Shown: positions 8,333 to 16,877 of the stretch, piece after piece | How positions within the stretch are numbered: the stretch's first letter is position 1 | Layout of the letters: every line of letters starts with the position of its first letter | Assembly (NCBI GenBank): GCA_035703165.1 | Contig: DASSYR010000046.1 | Coordinates: forward strand, 84,472-148,471 | Source: AWTP1-9 sp035703165 | Lineage (GTDB): Bacteria > Bacteroidota > Bacteroidia > Chitinophagales > Chitinophagaceae | Reading direction: 5' to 3' | DNA length: 64,000 bases | The notes under the pieces: generated by a model | Seen by the model: only the letters and a program-made list of their open reading frames with translations | Database searches by the model: none | What the model was told of the DNA's origin: nothing | Position numbers and translations under genes: made by a program

Positions 8333-9490
8333 TTAAAAGCCAACCGCAAACTGTACGAGAAAGGCATTGTCGTTTTCCTGGCGCTGATAAGCAAGCTTCA
8401 CTGCCGTTCGCCAGTTTACCCAATAGTTAAGCCCATATGTATATTGCTTTATTTTATCGGGCTCCTTTGAGCCGGAAGGAGGGGTTAAACCTGCGTAACG
8501 GAATACTAATTCGGTCTTCTTGAGGAACTTATTTGGCGACATGCTTGGCCTGTAGGCTGCCTGGGCAAAAACACTGTTTCGTTTGTTATCAAAAGTGTAA
8601 GTAGCAACTCCGGTGGGGTCGTCGGGGTCCTTATAATCTGCTTTATCAACATTTACCCAATTCCATTGTGCTTTTACATCAAACAGACCTTTAATGAAAT
8701 CAAGCTGCTTTACATAAGTTAAATCCAGTGCATACTGCTGCGTTTTCAGATTCTCATATACCGACTCTTTATCTCCCGGTTTAGCCAATTGCCAGGAGCC
8801 GCCTATTTCAAGTGAGGAATTAGAAAAAGGTAAAAAGCCAATGCGTCCTCCAAATGTTTTGTTGTTATTATTGTCATCAGCGTTCTCATAAGAAAGCATG
8901 CCTTCTTCACCAGGTTCATCTTCACCGGTATTTAAAACGGGGCCATTGGAAACATAAATGCTGTAATTCAATTTTGCAGAGCCGAGAGGAATACCGCCTC
9001 TTACATCAAAACCCAGTTCAGCACTTGGGCCTACACCATCATGACCGTAGCCAGGCGGAGCGGTAGGTAATTTATTTATCCATGCCGGATGAAGCCTGTC
9101 CTGAAATATGCCGTACGGAGAGAGAAACTTACCTGCTCTGAAAGTGATGTATTTGTTGAGGAAGAAGGAAACATTGGCATATTCAAGATTAATAACTGTT
9201 TCATTGCCCTCCAATTCCGTTTCCAGTTCTGCTTCAACAAAGATTTTCTCTGATGGTTTCCATAACAAAATCGGGTTTAATGAAAACCCATTAAATTTTG
9301 TATCATCTTTGGCAAATTTTGCACCAACAGTGGTATATCCGGTTAATACAAATTTGCTGTTCCTGGATATTAAGGGTTGTACTTTGTTTTGAATTAAACT
9401 ATCCAGATAGTCCTGGTTATATTGCTGGCTGAAGCCTGTTGCAGAAAGCAACAGCACGGCAGCAATTGAAATAAAGATTTTCCTTTTCAT
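8333..9490 (-). CDS. Outer-membrane porin, phosphate-selective porin O/P-like
   Basis: A 385-residue outer-membrane protein with a signal peptide (cleavage near TGFS/QQ), a plug-like start and repeated amphipathic strands. The segment FRAGKFLSPYGIFQDRLHP resembles the conserved GxxxxPxG region of OprO/OprP-like porins, and the chain closes on FLVQFAVGF with a terminal Phe as outer-membrane insertion needs. Embedded between two cytochrome genes, it may let a substrate of the electron-transfer module in or out. The ion it passes is not predictable from sequence. Confidence 0.75.
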   Translation of the reverse strand: MKRKIFISIAAVLLLSATGFSQQYNQDYLDSLIQNKVQPLISRNSKFVLTGYTTVGAKFAKDDTKFNGFSLNPILLWKPSEKIFVEAELETELEGNETVINLEYANVSFFLNKYITFRAGKFLSPYGIFQDRLHPAWINKLPTAPPGYGHDGVGPSAELGFDVRGGIPLGSAKLNYSIYVSNGPVLNTGEDEPGEEGMLSYENADDNNNNKTFGGRIGFLPFSNSSLEIGGSWQLAKPGDKESVYENLKTQQYALDLTYVKQLDFIKGLFDVKAQWNWVNVDKADYKDPDDPTGVATYTFDNKRNSVFAQAAYRPSMSPNKFLKKTELVFRYAGLTPPSGSKEPDKIKQYTYGLNYWVNWRTAVKLAYQRQENDNAFLVQFAVGF

Positions 9491-9494
9491 ATAA

Positions 9495-9914
9495 TTACTG
9501 TTTTAATGTTCGCATATAAATTACTGTTTGCCATATCTTTTCTTCTGTTAGCTTTTTTTTAAACATTGGCATTGGCTTTTTTCCTTCCGATGTTTTCCAG
9601 AAAAGTGCTCCATCAGTCTGGTTCTGCATTTTGGCTTTGGTAAAATCTCCCGCAGGTTTATCCAGGTCTTTTGAATTTGGGCCATCGCCTTTTCCTTTTT
9701 TGCCGTGGCAGGATTGACATTCCTTTACATATACCGCTTTACCGGCAGCAATGGTTACTGCATCGGCGGTAAGGGGATTCTTTTTTGCATCGGCTGAAGC
9801 AGGCGCTTTCCATTCTTCTTGTTGAAGAAATGCGCTGCCGATGATTGCAGAGATTAAGAGCAATACGACTATCAGCATTTTTTTTCGGATAATCTTTTGA
9901 ACTAAAACTTTCAT
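9495..9914 (-). CDS. Monohaem cytochrome c
   Basis: A 139-residue class I cytochrome c with an N-terminal hydrophobic segment (residues 13-30) that serves as signal or anchor. The haem motif CQSCH is at residues 66-70, followed by GKKGKGDGPNSKDL and the C-terminal KKPMPMFKKKL, where a Met can be the axial ligand. It most likely carries electrons in the periplasm to or from the Fe-S/NrfD complex whose genes lie directly upstream. Spacing to the porin gene is only 4 bp. Confidence 0.88.
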   Translation of the reverse strand: MKVLVQKIIRKKMLIVVLLLISAIIGSAFLQQEEWKAPASADAKKNPLTADAVTIAAGKAVYVKECQSCHGKKGKGDGPNSKDLDKPAGDFTKAKMQNQTDGALFWKTSEGKKPMPMFKKKLTEEKIWQTVIYMRTLKQ

Positions 9915-9932
9915 GGTATTATAGTTTTACTG

Positions 9933-10484
9933 TTAGGAAATAACTTTCATTGATGCTTTTTTAATGCGGTAAACCAGGTATAGTACATATACAAATAATA
10001 GCCACACAGTGCCGACCGCTGCTATGAATGATATCACAAGCCACCAGGGAGCATGCGCCCCTGCCATAGAACGGGGTATAGGTTTGTCTGCCGGGAAAGG
10101 AAGTTGTGATTGAATAGAAACCTGGAAGGCTGTATCCTTCATTACATCGCTTTCTTCTACTTTGGCAACCAGTATAAAATTCTTTGAAGAATCATGTCCA
10201 CGGATGTCCGATGGAAATTCTGCTGTTATAATGCCTGTACTATCGGTGGTGCCATCCGCCACTTTCATTAACCCGAATGTCCGCTGTACATAGAAGGTCA
10301 GCTCAACATCTTTTGCCGGTTGTTGAGTGGCAATATTGGTAACCGTAGCTGTTACAACATACATGCTGTCGTTGGAGCTCATCTGCAGCGCAATGTTTCC
10401 ATTTAATTTTTCATCCTGCGCAGCTACGGTTGTTGTCAGCAGGAATGACAAGAATATAATGATGTATATTTTATTAGCTTGCAT
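9933..10484 (-). CDS. Membrane-anchored periplasmic protein of the NrfD cluster
   Basis: The start is taken as ATG 10484 (183 residues) because it gives a signal sequence MQANKIYIIIFLSFLLTTTV, cleaved near VAAQ; a longer frame adds a charged leader. A periplasmic beta-rich domain (residues about 25-125, with PAKDVELTFYVQ resembling an immunoglobulin-like strand pair) is followed by one transmembrane helix near residues 145-170 and a short basic tail. It overlaps the end of the NrfD gene by 11 bp, so it is probably a subunit or assembly factor of the same complex. No named family is recognised. Confidence 0.65.
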   Translation of the reverse strand: MQANKIYIIIFLSFLLTTTVAAQDEKLNGNIALQMSSNDSMYVVTATVTNIATQQPAKDVELTFYVQRTFGLMKVADGTTDSTGIITAEFPSDIRGHDSSKNFILVAKVEESDVMKDTAFQVSIQSQLPFPADKPIPRSMAGAHAPWWLVISFIAAVGTVWLLFVYVLYLVYRIKKASMKVIS

Positions 10485-11853
10485 GAGTTGGAATATTTTG
10501 AAGGGTGATAATACTTTCAACACCAATTTCTTTCTCTCCACGTTTTTCTACTTCCTCCGTTACTTCCCACATCGTAATAACGGGGAAGGGTTTGAAGAGA
10601 AGAATGATGAGTAATACAAAGCCTGCTAATGACGAAGCGGTAATAGCCCATTCTATAAGTGTTGGGTTATAAGTGGCATACCCGTGCTGTGCATGCTGAA
10701 TAGGTGTAAATGGATGCAACATATTGGGTACTACAATGAGATACCGGTTAATTAATGCCCCAAGCAGTACCATTACCGATGCAGCTACAACCCATTTGAT
10801 AGATTGCCTGAATCGCTTAAATGATAAAATAATTATTGGTATTACGAGGCCTGCAATCTGGGTAAACCAGAAAAAGAAAGCATGCTTACCATAAAATAAA
10901 TCTTCCAATACGGCTCTTTCTTCCTTTGCCATTTTGTAAGCAGGTACGCCATATTTATTAATATTGAGGTACAGATAAAAAGCTGTTAATGCCAGTAATA
11001 TTTTTGCCAGGTTATTAAAATGTTTTGGCGTTAGGTAGTGTTCCAGCCTGTATCCATGTCGCAGCTTAGCAATTATCAGAATCATAATGGCTGTTCCTGC
11101 CATTAAAGCACCGAATACAAAATAGGGACCCATAATAGTAGAGTTCCAGCCCGGTCTTAATGTAAATGCAATTAACCAGGCGCTGATGGTATGAACAGAT
11201 ATTGCTACCGGTAGAATTACAATGCATAAAATGAGCATCGCTTTTTTTAATAATCGCCGCTGCAGTAAATTATCTTCCCAACCCATTGCCAGCCAGCGCC
11301 ACAATTTTCTTCTCCATTTAGGTGCATCAGTAAGTTTATCTCTCATGATGGCTAAATCAGGTATCAGTGGCAGGTAGAAATAAATTACACTTCCAATAAA
11401 GTAAGTCGCAATCGCTACAACATCCCATAATATAGGTGATTGAATACGGCCATGTGTAATGAGAAAGTATATGCGTTCAGGACGGCCCATATCCAATATC
11501 GGCATAAACCCGGCAAAGAAAATAGCTGAAAGTGTTACCGCTTCTGCTATGCGTATTAAAGGGTATCTCCATTTAGCACCGGACATCCTCAGTACACAGG
11601 AAACTAATGCGCCAATCAGGCTTACACCAACAAAGAAGAACAGCAGAGAAATATACAAACCCCAGGAAACATAATCTCTCATGGCTGTAACACCTAATCC
11701 TTTTCTCAATTGTATAACCCAGGCTACAGTTCCTCCAATACAAATCAATCCAAGAAAAATTACCCAAAATGTTTCCTGCCGGTAACGACGGCCTACTGTG
11801 CTCAGTAATTCATTTTCTATTTGATTCTTTATTTCAGGATTTAGCTTTTCCAT
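10474..11853 (-). CDS. NrfD/PsrC-family integral membrane subunit
   Basis: A 459-residue polytopic membrane protein with about nine to ten hydrophobic helices, of the NrfD/PsrC/ActC type that oxidises or reduces quinols for a partner Fe-S protein. Recognisable parts are the N-terminal helix pair around LGLICIGGTVAWVIQL, the conserved GMDRPER-like segment DMGRPERIYF near residue 125, and long helices with few charges. Its 4Fe-4S partner is encoded two genes upstream. No molybdopterin catalytic subunit is encoded nearby, unlike Psr or Nrf operons; alternative complex III is a closer analogy but also incomplete. Confidence 0.87.
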   Translation of the reverse strand: MEKLNPEIKNQIENELLSTVGRRYRQETFWVIFLGLICIGGTVAWVIQLRKGLGVTAMRDYVSWGLYISLLFFFVGVSLIGALVSCVLRMSGAKWRYPLIRIAEAVTLSAIFFAGFMPILDMGRPERIYFLITHGRIQSPILWDVVAIATYFIGSVIYFYLPLIPDLAIMRDKLTDAPKWRRKLWRWLAMGWEDNLLQRRLLKKAMLILCIVILPVAISVHTISAWLIAFTLRPGWNSTIMGPYFVFGALMAGTAIMILIIAKLRHGYRLEHYLTPKHFNNLAKILLALTAFYLYLNINKYGVPAYKMAKEERAVLEDLFYGKHAFFFWFTQIAGLVIPIIILSFKRFRQSIKWVVAASVMVLLGALINRYLIVVPNMLHPFTPIQHAQHGYATYNPTLIEWAITASSLAGFVLLIILLFKPFPVITMWEVTEEVEKRGEKEIGVESIITLQNIPTHAS

Positions 11854-11893
11854 AATTTATAATTTTTGCTATGGTTAGCAATTGTATTATTGT

Positions 11894-12472
11894 TTACTCC
11901 ATACTTTTTTTGAATATCCAGTTAATCATATACATGTTGTGCTGCTTATCATAAGTGGCCAACTCTGTATTGTATTTAAAAAGGCCGTCTATCTCTTCAA
12001 GAAATGGTTGATTTGAAGAAAAGGCTTTTTTTAAATTTTTAATAGTTAATGACTGTACCGATGAATAAGGACCAACACTGAAATAATAATTTGTAACATT
12101 GGTTTTACCGGAAGGAGGATGAGTTATATCTCTTCGGTATATAATAATATATTCATTGGCATTCAAAATCCGTAAGTCTTGACGGCTTACTATGCGATAT
12201 TCTGCCCCGTTTTGCAGGCGATATCCGTAAATATCACTTCTTGAAATATTATATGCAGTATCATTATGCCTGATTGTAATAACTGGCCTGTTAAAGAAGT
12301 TGTTCAGCAACAGCCTGTGTTTATCCATTTTACGATTGCCGCCGAAAGTCAACTTTCCTGCAACAAAATCATCAGCGGTTTTATAAATGCCACTGCTATC
12401 AATTTGTCCTTTAACAGAAAAAATGAAAATGACGGTAAGTATTATTATGCTAACAAACTTTTGCATACCCAT
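11894..12472 (-). CDS. Secreted protein of unknown family (paralogue of 14940-15527)
   Basis: A 192-residue secreted protein with a signal peptide (MQKFVSIIILTVIFIFSVKG from codon 3). It shares a layout with the gene at 14940-15527: DSSGIY(K/T)TA(D/E)DF near the mature start, a GY(R) segment in the middle, and a closing DK/RxHxMYxxxW pattern. The two copies flank the Fe-S gene and the first HMA-AraC regulator. Function is unknown. Its position between the Fe-S and NrfD genes suggests a periplasmic accessory role, by context only. Confidence 0.65.
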   Translation of the reverse strand: MGMQKFVSIIILTVIFIFSVKGQIDSSGIYKTADDFVAGKLTFGGNRKMDKHRLLLNNFFNRPVITIRHNDTAYNISRSDIYGYRLQNGAEYRIVSRQDLRILNANEYIIIYRRDITHPPSGKTNVTNYYFSVGPYSSVQSLTIKNLKKAFSSNQPFLEEIDGLFKYNTELATYDKQHNMYMINWIFKKSME

Positions 12473-12480
12473 TCTTTGAT

Positions 12481-13422
12481 TTATTTTCCTTCTTTATCAA
12501 TTTTTATTTCTTTAGCATCATAGGTTCGGTTAGCAGGCGGTAAATAATATACCCTCGGTTCGGTACCCAACTCTTCCAGGAAACGATAAGCTCCTCCATC
12601 TTCCAGCAATTGAGATAATTTTGTTGTTGTCCCGTCATAGCAGGTTACGGCATCTTCATTGGCATCGCCAAACCAGATAGCATTCATCGGGCAACCGGTT
12701 ACACATGCTGGCAGCTTACCTTCTCTTGCCATGTGCGGACAGAAGTCACATTTCTCCACACAACCTTTTTTGCTTTGAAAAACATTTTCAGCAGCAGGAG
12801 TTGTTTCAATGATGTTGGGTTTAACTGGCTCTGTCCAATTAAATAAGCGAACTGAATAAGGACAGGCAGCCATACAAAAACGGCAACCGATGCAGCGGTC
12901 TGTATCTATTGCTACAATGCCATCTTCCCGTTTGAAAGTGGCATCTACCGGGCATACTTTTGTACACGGCGGATTATCACAGTGCATACAAGGTTTTACA
13001 AAATAATAGGGAGATACCTCTGGCGAATCCTGCATTTCCAATACTTCAATCCATTCCTTATTAGAAGGTAAGTAGTGCATCTTATTGCAAGCCTTGGTAC
13101 ATTTACCGCAGCCGTCACATTTGGCAAGGTCAATTACCATCACAAACTTTTTACCCGGAATCCCTTTACGGACATCTTCCTCAGATATATGAGGTTTAAA
13201 ATTGGCGACCTGTGATTTATCTATTGTGACCAATTTCCCATCGTGGGTTAATACATTCACTTTGTCTCCGCTTTCCGGCTTGGTATTATCATTTCCGGAA
13301 CACCCGGAAAGAAAGGCAGCGCCAATGCCACCCATTAATCCTTTTAATAGAAAATCTCTCCTGGAATTATCCTGGTTACCAGAATTGTTCTGGCTACATG
13401 TACAATTGTTACCGCATGCCAT
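12481..13422 (-). CDS. Tat-exported four-cluster 4Fe-4S electron-transfer protein
   Basis: A 313-residue NrfC/DmsB-type protein. A Tat motif NSRRDFLLKG at residues 19-28 is followed by a hydrophobic stretch and a possible lipobox LSGC (Cys41). Four cysteine groups for four [4Fe-4S] clusters can be read at about 102-112 (CDGCGKCTKAC), 145-157, 177-187 (CIGCRFCMAAC) and 221-244. It should sit on the periplasmic face and pass electrons between the NrfD membrane protein and cytochrome c. Cys-rich residues 3-9 (CGNNCTC) are unusual for this family. It is the first gene of the long minus-strand run. Confidence 0.9.
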   Translation of the reverse strand: MACGNNCTCSQNNSGNQDNSRRDFLLKGLMGGIGAAFLSGCSGNDNTKPESGDKVNVLTHDGKLVTIDKSQVANFKPHISEEDVRKGIPGKKFVMVIDLAKCDGCGKCTKACNKMHYLPSNKEWIEVLEMQDSPEVSPYYFVKPCMHCDNPPCTKVCPVDATFKREDGIVAIDTDRCIGCRFCMAACPYSVRLFNWTEPVKPNIIETTPAAENVFQSKKGCVEKCDFCPHMAREGKLPACVTGCPMNAIWFGDANEDAVTCYDGTTTKLSQLLEDGGAYRFLEELGTEPRVYYLPPANRTYDAKEIKIDKEGK

Positions 13423-13661
13423 TGTGATTGTTTTTTAATTGTGAACTGTTTTAAAAACAATAAAGGCGCATTTTTAATTGCAGCAACCATCAGGCAGGAA
13501 GCAATGCTGCATTGCGGTAGTAATTATTCAGTGCTATATTTTCCACAACAGTAATTTTAAATCAAAACTTGCTGTTTACTGGATTATATCAGCACAGTGA
13601 AGTAAGTACAACCTTTATGGCAATAGATGCTTACCTGTGTGATTGCGCAATTAAAGCGGTA

Positions 13662-14162
13662 TCAAATAAGGAAGGACTGAATGAAGACCCGTATATCGGG
13701 CGGGGAGTAATCAATTTCCCTGGGAGGAATGCGAAAATGATTTGCAAAACCCTTTGCATTGAGTAATTCTACAGAAGGCGGTGCAAAAACGAGATATAAT
13801 AAAGTGTTTGTACTTTTTTGTGGAATACTGCTTTTTTCTGCAATCTGTTTATCAGTATTCTGAAACCCTACAACAAAATCAGAGCAACAATTCTCTTCGT
13901 TTGGAGATGAGAATGAGGCGGTGTTGTTGACAATATCGGAATGATGGTGAGACGCTTGGCTATGCTGGTGACTATGGCCCTTATGCTCATCATGTTGATG
14001 TCCATTGCCATGTTCATGCTTTTCACCTTCTTCATGAGAATGATGCTTGGAGTTGAAACCCATATCCACACCTAACGAACAGGCAAAGCCAACCACTATA
14101 TTCAGTGAAAAGGTGGCCAGCAGAATCAACGCCTTGATTTTTATCGTCCGGTTAGATTTCAT
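13662..14162 (-). CDS. His-rich secreted/membrane protein, putative metal binder
   Basis: A 166-residue protein with an N-terminal signal or anchor helix (residues 8-28, ending VGFACSLGVDMGF) and a segment at about residues 39-75 in which roughly half of the residues are His, with Glu, Asp and Lys between. That composition is typical of Ni/Co/Zn/Cu-binding stretches. Two cysteines (EENCCSDF) follow. The C-terminal part (LLYLVFAPPSVELL ... RIPPREIDYSPPDIRVF) resembles the short proteins encoded ahead of metal efflux operons in Bacteroidota. A TGAC-N4-GTCA palindrome lies 52 bp upstream. Confidence 0.65.
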   Translation of the reverse strand: MKSNRTIKIKALILLATFSLNIVVGFACSLGVDMGFNSKHHSHEEGEKHEHGNGHQHDEHKGHSHQHSQASHHHSDIVNNTASFSSPNEENCCSDFVVGFQNTDKQIAEKSSIPQKSTNTLLYLVFAPPSVELLNAKGFANHFRIPPREIDYSPPDIRVFIQSFLI

Positions 14163-14211
14163 TTTAAAACATTAAGCCCTGTTAAAGCTATATAGTGTAC
14201 TGTTCAGTAAA

Positions 14212-14227
14212 TATGACGGAAGTCAGT
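14212..14227. promoter_or_regulatory. Palindrome TGAC-GGAA-GTCA upstream of the His-rich gene
   Basis: Bases 14214-14225 read TGACGGAAGTCA, a 4-bp-arm palindrome. Read on the minus strand it is TGACTTCCGTCA, one base different from the site at 16840-16851 (TGACTTTCGTCA). It lies about 50 bp before the start codon of the His-rich gene, a reasonable operator position. The binding protein is not known. Confidence 0.4.
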
Positions 14228-14319
14228 TTTTATGATGAGTTTTATTATACATATATGCTGATAGCTATATAGTTGTTTTGTAAAGGTAGCCTGTATTACA
14301 AGCGCCTTAGTTTGATTAA

Positions 14320-14922
14320 TTAAGCATTTTGTTTGAAATGTTGCCATAATAATTTATCCCAGTGTATTCTTTGCGGTATTGGATTAAGCCGGTACTCACC
14401 AGGTGTTTTGCCGGTTTCCTTTTTAAATTGGGTACTGAATATCTGCTGAGTGCTGTACCCTAACTGCCATGCTATCTCTGCTATACTTAACTCATCATGC
14501 ATAAGGAGCTCCTTTGCCTTTTCCATTCTGAGACAGATAAAATATTTTTCAATGGTTACCCCTGTAGTTTCGGTAAACCTCCGGCTCAGTTGGTAATAAC
14601 TTTGGTGAAGCGTCTCTGAAAGGTATGCGGATAGTTTTTGGAGCATAGCCTGTTTGCTTGATATCTGATTAAGATACCCGCAAATGGCAGCATGAATTTT
14701 CGCTGTAACCTTCTCATTACTTTTTTCGGCAATCGCAAACCCTTTATTTTTTAATTTGCGCCTGATACTTTCAACATCATTCACTGATAAATTTTGTGCA
14801 AATGATGCTTCCCCTATAACAACAGAAACCGGGTTATAACCAACTTCCCGAAGCAAGTTTCGCACAACCTCAATGCATCGGTCGCAACACATATTCTTTA
14901 TTTGCAAACAGGTAGTAGTCAT
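14320..14922 (-). CDS. HMA-like/AraC fusion transcription regulator
   Basis: A 200-residue regulator. The N-terminal 75 residues look like a heavy-metal-associated (HMA) domain with the metal motif MCCDRC (MxCxxC, residues 11-16) and an F-rich end (KGFAIAEK). The C-terminal 100 residues are an AraC-type double HTH, with SIAEIAWQLGYSTQQIFSTQ as first-helix region and FKKETGKTPGEYR as the usual end. It probably senses a soft metal ion through the CxxC and controls the surrounding metal genes. A second protein with the same layout is encoded at 28016-28585. Metal identity is unknown. Confidence 0.82.
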   Translation of the reverse strand: MTTTCLQIKNMCCDRCIEVVRNLLREVGYNPVSVVIGEASFAQNLSVNDVESIRRKLKNKGFAIAEKSNEKVTAKIHAAICGYLNQISSKQAMLQKLSAYLSETLHQSYYQLSRRFTETTGVTIEKYFICLRMEKAKELLMHDELSIAEIAWQLGYSTQQIFSTQFKKETGKTPGEYRLNPIPQRIHWDKLLWQHFKQNA

Positions 14923-14939
14923 AACCCGGTTTTTAAGTT

Positions 14940-15527
14940 TTAATTAATGCTGTTTTTTAAAAGCCAGCTCAGCTTATACATTTTATGAAACCTGTCATAA
15001 TCGGCTAGGTCCTTATCATTTTTGAACTGTGCATCCAGTTTATCATGAAACGAATGGTTATCAGGAAAAGCGGCTTTGAGGTTTGCCTTTGTTAATGGCA
15101 GCGGTGGTGAAAAGGCATCCTTGCTGAAATAATAAGCTGCCGGATAATCATTTGCATTCTTAGGAGAGTGTGCCGGATGCTGGTAATAATAAAGAAGCAA
15201 CAGCTCACCCGGATTCAGAATACTGTATTCGGTATCATTTACGAATTTATACTCTTTCCCCTTGCAATCCCTATACCCAAAGACTTCTTTCTTTTTTAGA
15301 AGGTAGGTATTACCCTGGTGCTTTATCTTAACTTCGTCTCCGTTAAATATCAGGTTGGGGTTAATCTTGTGCCGTTCTGTTTTACAGTTGATGGCATAAG
15401 ACAATTTTCGTTGTGCAAAATCTTCTGCCGTTGTATAAATGCCGCTGCTATCTTTCTGTGCAAATAATTGTTGATTCAACGATAACACAACCAACCCCAA
15501 TAACAGCCTGTAGTATTTCGTGTTCAT
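14940..15527 (-). CDS. Secreted protein of unknown family (paralogue of 11894-12472)
   Basis: A 195-residue secreted protein with a signal peptide (cleavage near LFA/QKDSSG). The mature start DSSGIYTTAEDF, the central VFGYRDCKGKEYKFV and the end DYDRFHKMYKLSWLLKNS match the paralogue at 11894-12472 (DSSGIYKTADDF, IYGYRLQNGAEYRIV, TYDKQHNMYMINWIFKKS). The repeated occurrence beside metal-related and redox genes suggests a shared envelope job. No function is assigned. Confidence 0.65.
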   Translation of the reverse strand: MNTKYYRLLLGLVVLSLNQQLFAQKDSSGIYTTAEDFAQRKLSYAINCKTERHKINPNLIFNGDEVKIKHQGNTYLLKKKEVFGYRDCKGKEYKFVNDTEYSILNPGELLLLYYYQHPAHSPKNANDYPAAYYFSKDAFSPPLPLTKANLKAAFPDNHSFHDKLDAQFKNDKDLADYDRFHKMYKLSWLLKNSIN

Positions 15528-15564
15528 AACATTTAAATTATATCGGTTACCAGTTGTACGTTGG

Positions 15565-16212
15565 TTATTTATTTTTTGCCTTCAAATCCATTCCGCAATT
15601 CGGGCACTTGCCAGGCTTATCGCTTGTTACATTCGGATGCATGGAACAAGTGTATATTTTCATCACTTCCATTTTCATTTTCTCTTTTGGAGAAAGGGTT
15701 AAGTTTTTACTACACTTTGGACAAGTCCCGGGTTTATCACTTACTACATCCGGATGTTCGGTGCAGGAATAGGATACCTCAGTTTGTTTCTTCTCGGTCA
15801 GCTTCATGCCGCACTTGGGGCACTTTCCTGATTTATCACTTGCTACATCGGGGTGCATGGGACAGGTATATGTTTTCATTACCTCCATTTTCATTTTTTC
15901 CTTTGGAGAAAGATTCATTTTCTCTCCGCATTTTGGGCAGGTGCCGGGTTTATCACTTGTTTCGCCGGGGTGTGCCGGACATTCGTACAGACCCACCACT
16001 TCTCTTTTCATCTTTTCTTTTGGCGATAATGTAGCGCCGCATTTTGGGCATTTGCCAGATTTGTCCATAATCACATCGGGGTGCATCGGGCACACATAAA
16101 TTGTTTTTTCGGCTTCCTGTTTTGTTACATTTTGCCTGGTAGTGTCTTGAGCAATAACAGAAACAGACAAGATGGTAAAAGCTGCCATCATCAGCGTTGC
16201 AACAGATTTCAT
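15565..16212 (-). CDS. Secreted protein with five heavy-metal-binding repeats
   Basis: A 215-residue protein: a signal peptide (cleavage near VIA/QDTT) and then five copies of the heavy-metal-binding domain (YxCPMHPDVxSDKPGKCPKCGM type) at about residues 39-62, 76-99, 115-138, 148-171 and 187-210. Each copy has CxxH and CPxC pairs suited to metal binding, and four linkers carry LSPKEKMK or a similar basic segment. Single copies are usually found fused to Cu-ATPases or efflux adaptors; a stand-alone five-repeat secreted chain would act as a periplasmic metal sponge or chaperone. The high internal repetition also creates long false frames on the other strand. Confidence 0.88.
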   Translation of the reverse strand: MKSVATLMMAAFTILSVSVIAQDTTRQNVTKQEAEKTIYVCPMHPDVIMDKSGKCPKCGATLSPKEKMKREVVGLYECPAHPGETSDKPGTCPKCGEKMNLSPKEKMKMEVMKTYTCPMHPDVASDKSGKCPKCGMKLTEKKQTEVSYSCTEHPDVVSDKPGTCPKCSKNLTLSPKEKMKMEVMKIYTCSMHPNVTSDKPGKCPNCGMDLKAKNK

Positions 16213-16378
16213 TTTTAATTGATTTTAAGTGTGAAATAATGATTACTGAGTTTTTACATTCCTTTGTATGCCGAGTTGGAACAGCAACACACAGAATGCC
16301 GGCAAGCAATCATCTTGTCCTAGATAGCTACTCGTTCAAAAAAGAATTCAAATCCTTTTGACGTAGCTGTATTTGGGA

Positions 16379-16768
16379 TTATATTCTGAAAACCCTGTTG
16401 AGGAGATAAATAGGGTCGGGACAACTTCGTCTGACATAATTTTGGGAATTGTCAGTGTTTAACGTTGTACTAAATAAAATTAAATCAGGAAGATTATTAA
16501 CCGGAGGTAATTCAGGTATAAATGAACCTTTATTAATAGTATAAACCGCCTGAATAGAATTGTGATTGTCGGCTTTACTGGAAATCCGTTTATCCTCACA
16601 GCAGCCTTTTGGCATAGCATCCGGATTACAGGTACAACCTGCTTTTCCCCCAATGTTTAAAACCGAAATATGTGAAAGGTGACCTTTGCAAAAATGAAAA
16701 TTAATGGTAGCCCCCAGTGCAGTACTGCTATAAATAAGCAGAAGTAATATAGCTCCAAATTTTTTCAC
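16379..16768 (-). CDS. HYC_CC_PP-type secreted protein
   Basis: A protein with the HYC_CC_PP family pattern: HFCKGHL near the mature N-terminus, then CTCNP and GCCED, then ELPPVNNLPD. A GTG start at 16768 (129 residues) gives a canonical signal peptide KKFGAILLLLIYSSTALGA; an upstream ATG at 16810 (143 residues) is also open but adds a second hydrophobic stretch. These small secreted cysteine proteins recur near copper and other metal-resistance genes in Bacteroidota, though the function is undefined. A TATGAC-N4-GTCATA palindrome lies just upstream. Confidence 0.72.
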   Translation of the reverse strand: MKKFGAILLLLIYSSTALGATINFHFCKGHLSHISVLNIGGKAGCTCNPDAMPKGCCEDKRISSKADNHNSIQAVYTINKGSFIPELPPVNNLPDLILFSTTLNTDNSQNYVRRSCPDPIYLLNRVFRI

Positions 16769-16837
16769 TAATAGAAAGTTGTAATGTAAAATTATTAGTA
16801 ACCGAACCAACTAAAAAAGAGCCTCATCATTTAAACC

Positions 16838-16853
16838 TATGACTTTCGTCATA
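16838..16853. promoter_or_regulatory. Palindrome TATGAC-TTTC-GTCATA upstream of the HYC_CC_PP gene
   Basis: A perfect 6-bp-arm palindrome with a 4-base spacer. Its core TGACTTTCGTCA matches 11 of 12 bases of the site before the His-rich gene when that site is read on the minus strand. It lies 28-70 bp before the two possible starts of the HYC_CC_PP gene. A regulator binding both is likely but not identified. Confidence 0.45.
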
Positions 16854-16877
16854 AAGTTAAGGATTAACCCAAGAAGA

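Noticed and set aside
13569..13766. A 65-residue plus-strand ORF
   Set aside because: It partly overlaps the end of the His-rich gene antisense and has no motif or ribosome site.
15520..16309. Several long plus-strand and other-frame ORFs across the metal-binding repeat gene
   Set aside because: They are antisense shadows caused by the five-fold repeat; their proteins are low in sense and have no motif, whereas the minus-strand frame has a signal peptide and clear domains.
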